NCBI GenBank assembly: GCA_020850915.1
Contig: JADZDV010000098.1
Location: 1-26,070, forward strand
DNA: 26,070 bases
Direction: 5' to 3'
Origin: Chloroflexota bacterium
GTDB taxonomy: Bacteria > Chloroflexota > UBA6077 > JADZDV01
Part shown: positions 1 to 7,218 of the stretch, one piece after another
Numbering within the stretch: position 1 is the first letter of the stretch
Layout of the letters: every line of letters begins with the position of its first letter
Program-made: the position numbers and the translations under genes
Notes under the pieces: model-generated
The model's input: only the letters and a program-made list of their open reading frames with translations
Told to the model about the DNA's origin: nothing
Database searches by the model: none

Positions 1-35
1 CGCCCGAACAATGTTGCAGGAGGCGCCGTCAACCG

Positions 36-61
36 GTAGGGGCGGTCCCCCGTGGCCGCCC
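36..61. repeat. GC-rich dispersed hairpin repeat, copy 1
   Basis: A 26-nt unit beginning GTAGGGGC and ending GCCGCCC. Unit positions 5-11 can pair with 20-26 around an 8-nt loop, with a T·G wobble at the loop end. It matches the unit at 26035-26060 at 21 of 26 positions, and two of the differences keep the pairing (A-T to G-C, and G-C to T·G). An inverted partial copy lies at about 1987-2010. This looks like a dispersed intergenic hairpin element; its copy number elsewhere cannot be judged from here. Confidence 0.6.
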
Positions 62-104
62 TTGGTCCTTCGACACACGTGGCCACGAGGCAAGGGGCGA
101 TCTG

Positions 105-127
105 GCGATCGCCAGGGCAGGCACGGG
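105..127. repeat. Left half of a hairpin repeat interrupted by the insertion sequence
   Basis: These 23 bases start with the palindrome GCGATCGC and are the exact reverse complement of the last 23 bases of the window (26048-26070). The match stops inside the loop of the hairpin unit, just where the insertion sequence begins. The other half resumes after the insertion sequence at about 1989. Confidence 0.65.
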
Positions 128-1988
128 CAGCCTGTCTCAGAACAGATGTTCGCTACCGGCGGGGTGGGCTGGTGGGGTAGCGTCGGGGCAGCCGAGGAAC
201 AAGGGGGGCGGTGATGCTGGTCTTGCCGCTGGATCGAGAGCAGAGCTGGTTGCTGCCACCCAGCCTGGAAGAGCTGATCACGCCCGACCACGCGGTGCGG
301 TTTGTGGCGGCGTTCGTGGACGGGCTGGGGCGAGCCGACTGGGCGGAGCTCGAGGTGGCGGTGGCCGGGCAGGAGCGGGGCGCACCGGGCTACAGCCCGC
401 GGGTGCTCTTGGGGGTCTGGCTGTACGGCTTCATGACCGGGCGGCGCTCGACGCGGAAGCTGGAGCGGGCCTGTCGGGAGCATCTGCCGTATCTGTGGCT
501 GACGGGGTGCCAGCAGCCCGACCACAACACGCTGTGGCGGTTCTACCAGACGCACCGGCAGAAGCCGCGGCGGCTGGTGAAGCGGACGGTGCGGACGGCG
601 GTGCGCGCCGGACTGGTGGACCTGGCGATCCAGGCGGTGGACGGGACGAAGTTGGGGGCCCACGCCGCCAAGGGGCGGACGCTGGAGCGGGCCGGACTGG
701 AGCGGCTGCTGGAGCGAACGGACGGGGCGGTCGCGGACCTGGAGGCGCAGAACCGGGGGGGCGAGGCGCCCGTGCCGCCCCGACTGCCAGCGACGCTGCA
801 GGAGCAGCGGGCGTTGCGGGAGCAGGTGCAGGCCGCGCTGGCGCAAGTCTGCGCGGCGGAGGCGGCCAAGGCGGGGACCAAGGACCTCAAGGGTCTCAAG
901 GACGCGAAAAGCGCAAAGAACGGGAAGGACGAGAAGGAGGCGAAGGGGGCGAAGGGGGCGAAGGGGACAACGAGCTCACGGCGGGTGAACCTGACGGACG
1001 GGGATGCCCGGTTGATGAAGGGGCGGCAAGGGATCACGGCGGGCTACAACGCGCAGGCGATGGCCAGCCCGGCGCGGGTCGCGCCGCCGGGCGCCGAGGC
1101 CGGGCTGGGGGAGCCGTCGAGTCCGTCCGGGCGAGTTGGCAAGCAGCCGGGCGGGCTGTTCATTACGGCGGCGGACGTGGTGACCGACCCGGACGACCAC
1201 GCGCAGTTGGCGCCGATGACCGTGGCGGCGCGGGAGAACGGGGCGGGGACGCCGCTGACGCTGGCGGATGGGGGCTACCACTCCGGGGCGAACCTGGCGG
1301 CCTGCGCGGCGCTGGAGCAGCCGGTGCTGATGCCGGAGGCGCAGCAGCCGCGGTTGGAGACGCCGTATCACAAGGCGGCCTTCCGCTACGACGGAGCGAG
1401 CGACACCTACACCTGTCCAGCCGGGCAGGTGCTGCGCCACCGGGGGCAGGAGCAGCGTCCGGGGCGGCCGGTGATGCAGGTGTATCGAGGGGGTGCGGCG
1501 GCCAGCCAGGCGTGTCCGGCCTTTGGCCTGTGCACCCAGGATCGGCGGCAGGGGCGGGCGCTGGAGGTGGGGCCGGAAGAGGCGCGGCTGCAGGCGCACC
1601 GCGCGCGGATGGCGACGGCGGAGGCGAAGGCGCGGTATCGGCAGCGGCAGCAGTTGCCCGAGCCGGTCTTTGGGATTCTGAAGGAGCAGATGGGCGCGCG
1701 GCGGCTGCTGCCGCGAGGGCTGGAGGCGGTCCGGGCGGAATGGAGCCTGCTGGCACCCGCGTTCACCCCGCGGACACTCTGCCGGGCCTGGCAGGCCCGC
1801 GCCGGGTGGCCGCCGGCGGAGCGGGCGCGGCTGGCCGGGGTGGGGCTGAGCTAGGGGGCCGACGGAGGCGGGAACCGCTGAACTGACGCCAGGACCAGCC
1901 TCCAGGCCCGTTCTGGCGCCCGACCGGCGACCCGGGGTTGCCCGGCAGGGCCGCCATCGGCGGTGCTCACGCATATTTCAGGACAGGC
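128..1988 (+). mobile_element. IS1182-type insertion sequence, complete
   Basis: The element carries one long transposase gene. Imperfect terminal inverted repeats are visible: the left end at about 130 reads GCCTGTCTCAGAA, and the reverse complement of the right end at about 1988 reads GCCTGTCCTGAAA. Both ends abut halves of the same hairpin repeat. CACGGG occurs at 122-127 and again at 1989-1994, so it may be a 6-bp target duplication. Two extra bases (CA, 128-129) between it and the left inverted repeat make the exact border uncertain. The transposase frame is intact, so the element may still be active. Confidence 0.65.
214..1854 (+). CDS. IS1182-family DDE transposase
   Basis: This 546-residue protein is the transposase of the surrounding insertion sequence and would cut and join the element's ends. 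The N-terminal part has the usual IS1182/DUF772 pattern: a region around YSPRVLLGVWLYG, then a run ending DHNTLWRF. Candidate DDE residues are D143 (in VDGTK), D352 (in LADGGYHSG) and E483 (in EPVFGILKEQ). The C-terminal end keeps the family's RGL..V..EW.L pattern. A cysteine segment (TCPAGQ, then CPAFGLCT) resembles the family's zinc-ribbon-like insert. ATG at 214 is preferred because a G-run lies just upstream; GTG at 211 is possible. Residues about 217-254 form an unusual Lys/Gly/Ala-rich stretch. No frameshift is seen. Confidence 0.92.
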   Translation: MLVLPLDREQSWLLPPSLEELITPDHAVRFVAAFVDGLGRADWAELEVAVAGQERGAPGYSPRVLLGVWLYGFMTGRRSTRKLERACREHLPYLWLTGCQQPDHNTLWRFYQTHRQKPRRLVKRTVRTAVRAGLVDLAIQAVDGTKLGAHAAKGRTLERAGLERLLERTDGAVADLEAQNRGGEAPVPPRLPATLQEQRALREQVQAALAQVCAAEAAKAGTKDLKGLKDAKSAKNGKDEKEAKGAKGAKGTTSSRRVNLTDGDARLMKGRQGITAGYNAQAMASPARVAPPGAEAGLGEPSSPSGRVGKQPGGLFITAADVVTDPDDHAQLAPMTVAARENGAGTPLTLADGGYHSGANLAACAALEQPVLMPEAQQPRLETPYHKAAFRYDGASDTYTCPAGQVLRHRGQEQRPGRPVMQVYRGGAAASQACPAFGLCTQDRRQGRALEVGPEEARLQAHRARMATAEAKARYRQRQQLPEPVFGILKEQMGARRLLPRGLEAVRAEWSLLAPAFTPRTLCRAWQARAGWPPAERARLAGVGLS

Positions 1989-2010
1989 CACGGGGGGCCG
2001 CCCCTGCCGG
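1987..2010. repeat. Right half of the interrupted hairpin repeat
   Basis: Directly beyond the insertion sequence, this stretch is a near match (one indel and a few substitutions) to the reverse complement of 25-57. It lacks the outer part of one stem arm, consistent with interruption by the insertion sequence. Its arm resembles the copy at 36-61, whereas the left half at 105-127 resembles the copy at 26035-26060. Confidence 0.55.
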
Positions 2011-2120
2011 TCTGACGCCTACTGTTCCACAGCGTTCGGGCGGACCTGTGACAGCCGTCAGACACTGCTGGCGGGGGTAGACTGTAGAGGCGACCGATCG
2101 GCGACGGGAGGCGACCTCGC

Positions 2121-2387
2121 ATGCGGATTCCGGAGTTCTGGCGGGCAGGGAACGGCCACTGCTACCGCGTGCGCCGCGTGCGGGCTCCTGTCGAGGGTGA
2201 GCGCGGCTACGAGTACCGGGTGGTCGCGGAGCGCATCGGAGGCGGCTCGCCGCTGATTGAGGAGGCGTCCGTCAGCATGCGCGAGGACGACCTGCTCGCC
2301 ATGGTGCGCCTGGGACAGCTCGTCCAGACGCCGGAGCAGCTCTACGCGCAGGCGTTCGAGCGGCTCGTCCGCCGCCTCGGAGCGTAA
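2121..2387 (+). CDS. Small hypothetical protein, 88 residues
   Basis: I do not recognise this protein. It is short, charged and soluble-looking. The first half is rich in Arg and aromatic residues and suggests beta strands (CYRVRRVRAP, then YEYRVVAERI). The second half looks helical (LLAMVRLGQL, then AQAFERLVRRL). There is no signal peptide, membrane segment or cysteine motif. GGGAGG about 10 bases before ATG supports the start. It lies alone between the insertion sequence and the chromate-transporter gene, and a hairpin follows 18 bases after its stop, so it is probably its own transcription unit. Confidence 0.6.
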   Translation: MRIPEFWRAGNGHCYRVRRVRAPVEGERGYEYRVVAERIGGGSPLIEEASVSMREDDLLAMVRLGQLVQTPEQLYAQAFERLVRRLGA

Positions 2388-2405
2388 CCATCGCACCCGT
2401 TCGTG

Positions 2406-2440
2406 AGCGGACCGCCTGAGCTGCGAACAGCCGGTCCGCT
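2406..2440 (+). terminator. Hairpin after the small orphan gene
   Basis: AGCGGACCG (2406-2414) is perfectly complementary to CGGTCCGCT (2432-2440), giving a 9-bp stem with a 17-nt loop. It lies 18 bases after the preceding stop codon and 35 before the next start. There is no T-run, so a terminator role is only suggested by position. Confidence 0.35.
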
Positions 2441-2475
2441 ACCATCCGCGCGAAGGCTGGCAGCGGAGGACGGGG

Positions 2476-3756
2476 ATGGCGGAGCGACCCGAGACCCTGG
2501 CCGGGACGGCAGCCCCGGCCGGCGCGCACCGCGCTAACAGGGAGACCGCGGCTGCTGAGGCCACGCCAGCGCGGACCGCGGGCACCCCGCTCGAAGTGCT
2601 GGGCGTCTTTACACGCCTCGGGCTGACCTCGTTTGGCGGGCCGGTGGCCCACCTCGGCTACTACCGCGCCGAGATCGTCCAGCGCCGCGGCTGGGTTGAC
2701 GAGCCGACCTATGCCGACCTCGTAGCGCTCTGCCAGTTCCTGCCGGGCCCGGCGAGCAGCCAGGTCGGCATCTCGCTGGGGATCACCCGCGCCGGGCTGC
2801 TCGGCGGCCTGGCGGCCTGGATCGGGTTTACGATGCCGTCGGCGCTGCTGATGATCGCCTTCGCCTACGGCGTCGCGGCGCTCGGCAGCGCCGAGGCGGG
2901 ATGGCTGCACGGGCTGAAGGTGGTGGCCGTGGCCGTCGTGGCGCAGGCGGTCTGGGGGATGGCGCGGAGTCTCTGTCCCGATCGCCCGCGCGCCACGCTG
3001 GCGATCCTGGCCGCCATCGTGGCGCTGCTCTGGCCGACCGGGGCGGGCCAGATTGTCGTGATCGTGGCGGCCGGCCTGCTGGGCTGGCAACTGCTGCCGG
3101 GCCAGGTGAGCGCGGAGGCCGCGCCGCTGCGCGTCCCCATCGGCCGCCCTCTGGCGATCGCCTGCTGGGTGGTCCTGGGCGCCCTGCTGGTGCTCCTGCC
3201 GCTGCTGCGCCAGGTCGTGCCGAGCCAGCCACTCGCCCTGTTTGATAGCTTCTTCCGTTCGGGCTCGCTCGTCTTCGGCGGCGGGCACGTCGTCCTGCCG
3301 CTGCTCCAGGCGGAGGTCGTGCCGCCCGGCTGGGTCTCGGACGAGCGCTTCCTGGCCGGCTACGGCGCTGCGCAAGCTGTGCCCGGCCCGCTCTTCACCG
3401 TCGCCGCCTACCTCGGCGCCGCGATGGGCCCGTCGCCGAACGGCTGGGTCGGCGGGCTGCTCTGCCTGGTGGCCGTCTTCCTCCCCTCCGCTCTGCTCGT
3501 CGTGGGCGCCCTGCCGTTCTGGGATGCCCTGCGCGTCCGCCCGGACTTCCAGGCGGCCCTGCGCGGCATCAACGCGGGCGTGGTCGGCCTCCTGCTGGCC
3601 GCGCTCTACCAGCCGGTCTGGACGAGCGCCATCCTCGGCCCGCTCGACTTCTGCCTCGGCCTGGCCGCCTTCGGCCTGCTCGCCATCTGGCGCCAGCCGC
3701 CCTGGCTGGTCGTGCTGCTCTCGGCCATCGGTGGGTTTGCGCTCTCGCGGGTGTAG
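2476..3756 (+). CDS. chrA: Chromate transporter (CHR family, long two-domain type)
   Basis: This 426-residue membrane protein has two homologous chromate-transport domains, the usual architecture of long-chain CHR proteins that export chromate (or a similar oxyanion) from the cytoplasm. Domain 1 (about residues 35-210) has the signature SFGGPVAHLGYY and the downstream FLPGPAS motif. Domain 2 (about 250-425) repeats it as VFGGGHVVLPLL followed by AVPGPLF. About ten hydrophobic segments are visible. The start at ATG 2476 has a clear GGAGGA five bases upstream. The first 35 residues are a polar, Ala/Thr-rich cytoplasmic tail. No linked chromate regulator or reductase is present, so the substrate is a family-based inference; other substrates are possible. 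Confidence 0.9.
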   Translation: MAERPETLAGTAAPAGAHRANRETAAAEATPARTAGTPLEVLGVFTRLGLTSFGGPVAHLGYYRAEIVQRRGWVDEPTYADLVALCQFLPGPASSQVGISLGITRAGLLGGLAAWIGFTMPSALLMIAFAYGVAALGSAEAGWLHGLKVVAVAVVAQAVWGMARSLCPDRPRATLAILAAIVALLWPTGAGQIVVIVAAGLLGWQLLPGQVSAEAAPLRVPIGRPLAIACWVVLGALLVLLPLLRQVVPSQPLALFDSFFRSGSLVFGGGHVVLPLLQAEVVPPGWVSDERFLAGYGAAQAVPGPLFTVAAYLGAAMGPSPNGWVGGLLCLVAVFLPSALLVVGALPFWDALRVRPDFQAALRGINAGVVGLLLAALYQPVWTSAILGPLDFCLGLAAFGLLAIWRQPPWLVVLLSAIGGFALSRV

Positions 3757-3849
3757 CGCCCGTCAGGCATTCCGCGAGGGAGCCTCAAACCGTACGCCTG
3801 CGATGATGGCTCCGAAGGGGGCGCCGTGCGGACCGTACGACGATGGCTG

Positions 3850-4269
3850 CTACACCGCCGAGGTCGCGGCCGGTCCAACGTAGCGCGACCCACCGTAGCC
3901 AAGGATGAGCAGTCCAATCGCGCTGAGCAGCCAGAGCATCACAACGCCGAAGAGCGTGCTTCGTCCGAACGAGTGGGCCAGGTCGATCGCCAGCAGCAGG
4001 TACACGATGATGTTGATGAACGGTATGAAGAACAGGACGAGCCACCAGCCCGGCCGGCCGGCGATCTTCAACAGGATATAGGTGTTGTAGAGTGGAATGA
4101 TCGAGGCCCAACCGGGCTGACCGGCTTTCGTGAAGATCCGCCACACCGCGGCGATGAAGACGACGGCGACGATCAACCCGATGATCCCGCCGGCGGCGCC
4201 GGCCGCGCCGGCGTTTGACGAGCTGCTCTGGAGCAGCGCTACCACTGGCAGGAAGGAAAACGGCGCCAT
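3850..4269 (-). CDS. Small multi-pass membrane protein (DUF5684-like)
   Basis: The 139-residue protein has a hydrophobic N-terminus with a Gly/Ala-rich segment (about 24-44). It then has a loop reading FTKAGQPGWASIIPLYNTY, followed by two more hydrophobic segments around WWLVLFFIPFINIIVYLLLAIDLA and VVMLWLLSAIGLLILGYG. The motif GxPGWxxIIPxYNxY followed by AGRPGWW is typical of the DUF5684 family of unknown function, sometimes annotated as a signal peptidase-associated membrane protein. A strong GGAGG precedes the ATG at 4269. The gene converges with the chromate transporter gene and appears monocistronic. The function is unknown. Confidence 0.8.
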   Translation of the reverse strand: MAPFSFLPVVALLQSSSSNAGAAGAAGGIIGLIVAVVFIAAVWRIFTKAGQPGWASIIPLYNTYILLKIAGRPGWWLVLFFIPFINIIVYLLLAIDLAHSFGRSTLFGVVMLWLLSAIGLLILGYGGSRYVGPAATSAV

Positions 4270-4401
4270 ACAGCCCTCCAGGACGTAGAGTGGGGCCAGT
4301 CTAGCACACCAATCCGACGCACAATCTTCCCCTCCTGGTTACCTTCGCGCAGTCTGTCGGGCACGGGCGACCGTGTACGCTCGCCTGTTCTCCGGACTCT
4401 G

Positions 4402-4421
4402 ATGGGCAGTGCCCACTCTAC
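4402..4421. repeat. Short palindromic intergenic repeat, copy 1
   Basis: ATGGGCAGTGCCCACTCTAC forms a small hairpin (TGGGC / GCCCA around a 3-nt loop) and closely matches the copy at 4469-4488. A third partial match, GTGCCCACC, lies between them at about 4432-4440. All are in the spacer between the small membrane protein gene and the end of the topoisomerase gene. Confidence 0.5.
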
Positions 4422-4467
4422 CCGCCAGGAAGTGCCCACCAGTCCCACTGGCCATCAACGCGAATAC

Positions 4468-4488
4468 GGTGGGCGGTGCCCACCCTAC
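4468..4488 (-). terminator. Palindromic repeat copy 2, possible topB terminator
   Basis: GGTGGGC (4468-4474) and GCCCACC (4478-4484) give a perfect 7-bp stem with a 3-nt loop, followed by CTAC. The hairpin lies about 25 bases past the stop codon of the minus-strand topoisomerase gene, a good position for a terminator, but there is no T-run. Its resemblance to the copy at 4402-4421 suggests a repeat family. Confidence 0.4.
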
Positions 4489-4510
4489 GAGCGCTGCGAT
4501 TGCTCGGCGG

Positions 4511-7204
4511 TCACGCGACGGGCGAGCTCTCCGGCCGGCTGAACCAGGCGGGGCGGTGGCGGGTGGCTCTGCCGCCGTTCTTTGCGAAGGTGAAGCGGAC
4601 GCCGCTCGCCCGGGCGGCGACCAGGGCTGGCGAGGGCGGGTCGCCGTCCACCACCCAGAGCGAGCCGATCGGGCGCTTGTCGATCACTTCGAGGCCCGCC
4701 TGGCGCAGGTAGTCGGCCGGGTCCACGCCGGGGGCAGGAGGAGCAACCGCCTGCGCCGCTGGCCGGGCCGCGTCTGGAGCAGGTGGCGACTCGGGCGTGG
4801 CCGCGCGGCGCGCCATGGCCCGGTGAGCGCGCGACGCTGCATGCGCGACCTCCGACTCGCCGGTGGCAACCGCCCGGCCATTGCGCGGTGGCCGCGCGGC
4901 GCCGTTCGGGGCGGGCTGTCCGTTCTGGCGCGTCGGCGCGGGCTCGTCTGGAGATGTGTCTTCGCCCGCGGCGGGTGGCCGGCGCTCGGCTGGCGCGGCC
5001 CCGTGCGAAGGGGGCGCCGTGCCGTCGGTAGGCGCTTCCCTGCCGCCAGGCCGCGGGGGCATGTCGAAGACCACCTGGCCGTCCTGGTCCAGCAACAACC
5101 GGGCCCGGAACGGCTTGCCGGCCCGGCTCCTGAAGCCAGTGAGCACCTCGTTGGTGCGGCCTTGCTCTACGAGCTGCCGCGCGATCTCCGGCGTGATCGA
5201 GCGGCCGGCGACCTTCTTCCAGATGACGAAGCCACAGCCCGGCTCGTCCTTGCTCTTCCAGCTCGTGCAGCCGTAGCCCTTGCTGTTCTCTCGAATGACC
5301 GAGCCGGTCCGGGCGCCGCAGCGCGGGCAGGCGCCGATGACGACCCGCTCGGGCCGCATCTCGCCCGGCTCCAGGCTGGAGATCTGCTCCACCGTCTGGC
5401 GGGTGAAGTCGGCCACGTCGCGCATGAAGCGGGAGCGGTCCGCGCGGCCGTGCTCCATCTCGTTCAGGCGCTGCTCCCAATCGCCGGTCAGCTCGGCGGA
5501 CGTCAGCGGATGAGTCTCGAGCAGGGCGATGACCTGCATCCCCGTGGGGGTCGGCGTCAGCTCCTTGCCGTTGCGCCCGACGTACTCCCGGCGAATGAGG
5601 GTCTCGATGATCTCGGCGCGTGTAGCTGGCGTGCCCAGGCCCCGCTCTTTCATCGCCTCGCGCAGGGCCGAGTCGTCCACGAGCTTGCCGGCCGTCTCCA
5701 TCGCCGAGAGGAGGGTCGCTTCGTTGTAGCGCGGCGGCGGCTTCGTCGTGCGCATCTCGCTCTCCGCCTCGACGCAGCGGACGGGCTGGCCCTGCTCCAG
5801 CGGCGGCAGCTCGCCGCCCTCGGTCTCGTCGTCCTCCTGCCGCGGCAGCGGCTCATCTGGCACAGCCCCGTAGAGGCCGCGCCAGCCGACTTCCAGGGTC
5901 ACTCGACCGCGGGTACGGAACGACTCGCTCTCCACCTCGGTGATCACCGTCGTGCGAGCGTAGCGAGCCGGGGGGTGGAAGACGGCCAGAAAGCGGCGCG
6001 CCACCAGGTCAAAGATGCGCCTCTCGTCCTCGCTGAACTTCTCGACGTGGTGCGTCGAGAGGGTCGGGATGATGGCGTGGTGGTCGCCGATCTTCGCGTC
6101 GTCCACCACTCGCCGCAACGGCAGCTTCTCCAGGCCGAGCGCGTAGCGCGCGCCTTCGGCCAACGGCGAAAGCGGTGCCAGCATCTCCGCGGTCGGCTTG
6201 AGGCGCTGGATCAGGTCGCTCGAAAGGTAGCGCGACGAGGTGCGCGGGTAGGTCAGGGACTTCTTGTCCTCGTAGAGCGACTGCGCGGCCCGCAGGGTGC
6301 GGGAGGCGGAGAAGCCAAAGCGGCGGTTCGCGTCCCGCTGAAGGCTGGTCAGGTCGTACAGCAGCGGCGGCGCCTCGGTCTGCTCTTTGCGCTCGACGGA
6401 GCGCACGACGCCCGGCTTGTCGCGCACCTTCGCGGCGATCGTCTCGGCCTGCTCGGCCGTCTTCAGGCGGGTCTGCTCGCCGTTGAACCAGCGGCCCGCG
6501 TAGCGGGCTCGCGCCTGCCCGTCGAACGTCGCCTGGACGAGCCAGTAGTCCTCCGGCACGACGGCGCAGACCTCCGATTCGCGGCGGACGAGCAGCGCCA
6601 GGGTGGGCGTCTGGACGCGGCCCAGCGAGACCACCCCGCCCAGGGCCAGCCGGCCGCGGATCGTCGCGGCGCGGGTGGCGTTCATCCCAATCAGCCAGTC
6701 CGCCTCAGAGCGGGAGCGGGCGGCCTGCTCCAGGCTGGCCATCTCGGAGCCAGGGCGGAGTCGGGCGAAGCCCTCACCGATCGCGCGGGGCGTCAGGCTG
6801 GAGATCCACAGCCGCTCGACCGGCTTGTCCACGCCGGCGGTCTGCCAGATGTAGACAAAGATCAGCTCGCCCTCGCGCCCAGCGTCGCAGGCGTTCACCA
6901 CTCGGTTGACGTCCCTTCGGCGCATGAGCCGCTGGATGATGGCGAGCTGCTTGCTGGAGCGCTGGTCGGCCGGGCGGAGCTTGAACTCGGTCGGCACGAT
7001 CGGGAGGTCGGCCTTGCGCCACTTCTTGTAGCGCTCGTCGTACTCGTCTGGCTCGGCGAGGGCCACCAGGTGCCCCACCGCCCACGTCACGACGAAGCCG
7101 TCAGCCTCGAGGTAGCCCTCGTGCTTCTCGAACGTGCCGGGCAAACTGGTGGCGAGGTCTCTGCCGACAGACGGCTTTTCGGCGACGACGAGCGTTGTTG
7201 CCAC
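4511..7204 (-). CDS. topB: Type IA DNA topoisomerase (topoisomerase III-like) with C-terminal extension
   Basis: This 897-residue enzyme would relax or decatenate DNA by passing a single strand through a transient 5'-phosphotyrosine break. The TOPRIM domain (about 1-140) has Glu9 in VAEKPSVG and the acidic motif CDAGREGE (106-113). The active-site Tyr319 lies in SLTYPRTSS, and the conserved DHHAIIPT follows at about 374-381. A four-cysteine zinc finger (C626, C629, C646, C657) comes after the core. A Pro/Ala/Arg-rich linker (about 718-825) leads to a compact terminal domain (828-888) containing VIDKR, LWVV and NGGRATRHRPAW. The start is GTG at 7204, nine bases after the MFS stop, with no obvious Shine-Dalgarno site, so translation is probably coupled. 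Confidence 0.93.
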   Translation of the reverse strand: MATTLVVAEKPSVGRDLATSLPGTFEKHEGYLEADGFVVTWAVGHLVALAEPDEYDERYKKWRKADLPIVPTEFKLRPADQRSSKQLAIIQRLMRRRDVNRVVNACDAGREGELIFVYIWQTAGVDKPVERLWISSLTPRAIGEGFARLRPGSEMASLEQAARSRSEADWLIGMNATRAATIRGRLALGGVVSLGRVQTPTLALLVRRESEVCAVVPEDYWLVQATFDGQARARYAGRWFNGEQTRLKTAEQAETIAAKVRDKPGVVRSVERKEQTEAPPLLYDLTSLQRDANRRFGFSASRTLRAAQSLYEDKKSLTYPRTSSRYLSSDLIQRLKPTAEMLAPLSPLAEGARYALGLEKLPLRRVVDDAKIGDHHAIIPTLSTHHVEKFSEDERRIFDLVARRFLAVFHPPARYARTTVITEVESESFRTRGRVTLEVGWRGLYGAVPDEPLPRQEDDETEGGELPPLEQGQPVRCVEAESEMRTTKPPPRYNEATLLSAMETAGKLVDDSALREAMKERGLGTPATRAEIIETLIRREYVGRNGKELTPTPTGMQVIALLETHPLTSAELTGDWEQRLNEMEHGRADRSRFMRDVADFTRQTVEQISSLEPGEMRPERVVIGACPRCGARTGSVIRENSKGYGCTSWKSKDEPGCGFVIWKKVAGRSITPEIARQLVEQGRTNEVLTGFRSRAGKPFRARLLLDQDGQVVFDMPPRPGGREAPTDGTAPPSHGAAPAERRPPAAGEDTSPDEPAPTRQNGQPAPNGAARPPRNGRAVATGESEVAHAASRAHRAMARRAATPESPPAPDAARPAAQAVAPPAPGVDPADYLRQAGLEVIDKRPIGSLWVVDGDPPSPALVAARASGVRFTFAKNGGRATRHRPAWFSRPESSPVA

Positions 7205-7206
7205 AG

Positions 7207-7218
7207 GGTAACGTTACC
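7207..7218. promoter_or_regulatory. Perfect 12-bp palindrome at the MFS/topoisomerase junction
   Basis: GGTAACGTTACC is a perfect palindrome that spans the stop codon of the MFS gene and ends three bases before the GTG of the topoisomerase gene. It could be an operator or a small RNA hairpin affecting coupling, or chance. Nothing else supports a function. Confidence 0.25.

Noticed and set aside
495..1886. Long open frames on both strands over the transposase gene
   Set aside because: Their translations are Gly/Ala/Arg-rich shadows of a high-GC gene; only the 214-1854 frame shows family motifs and the DDE residues.
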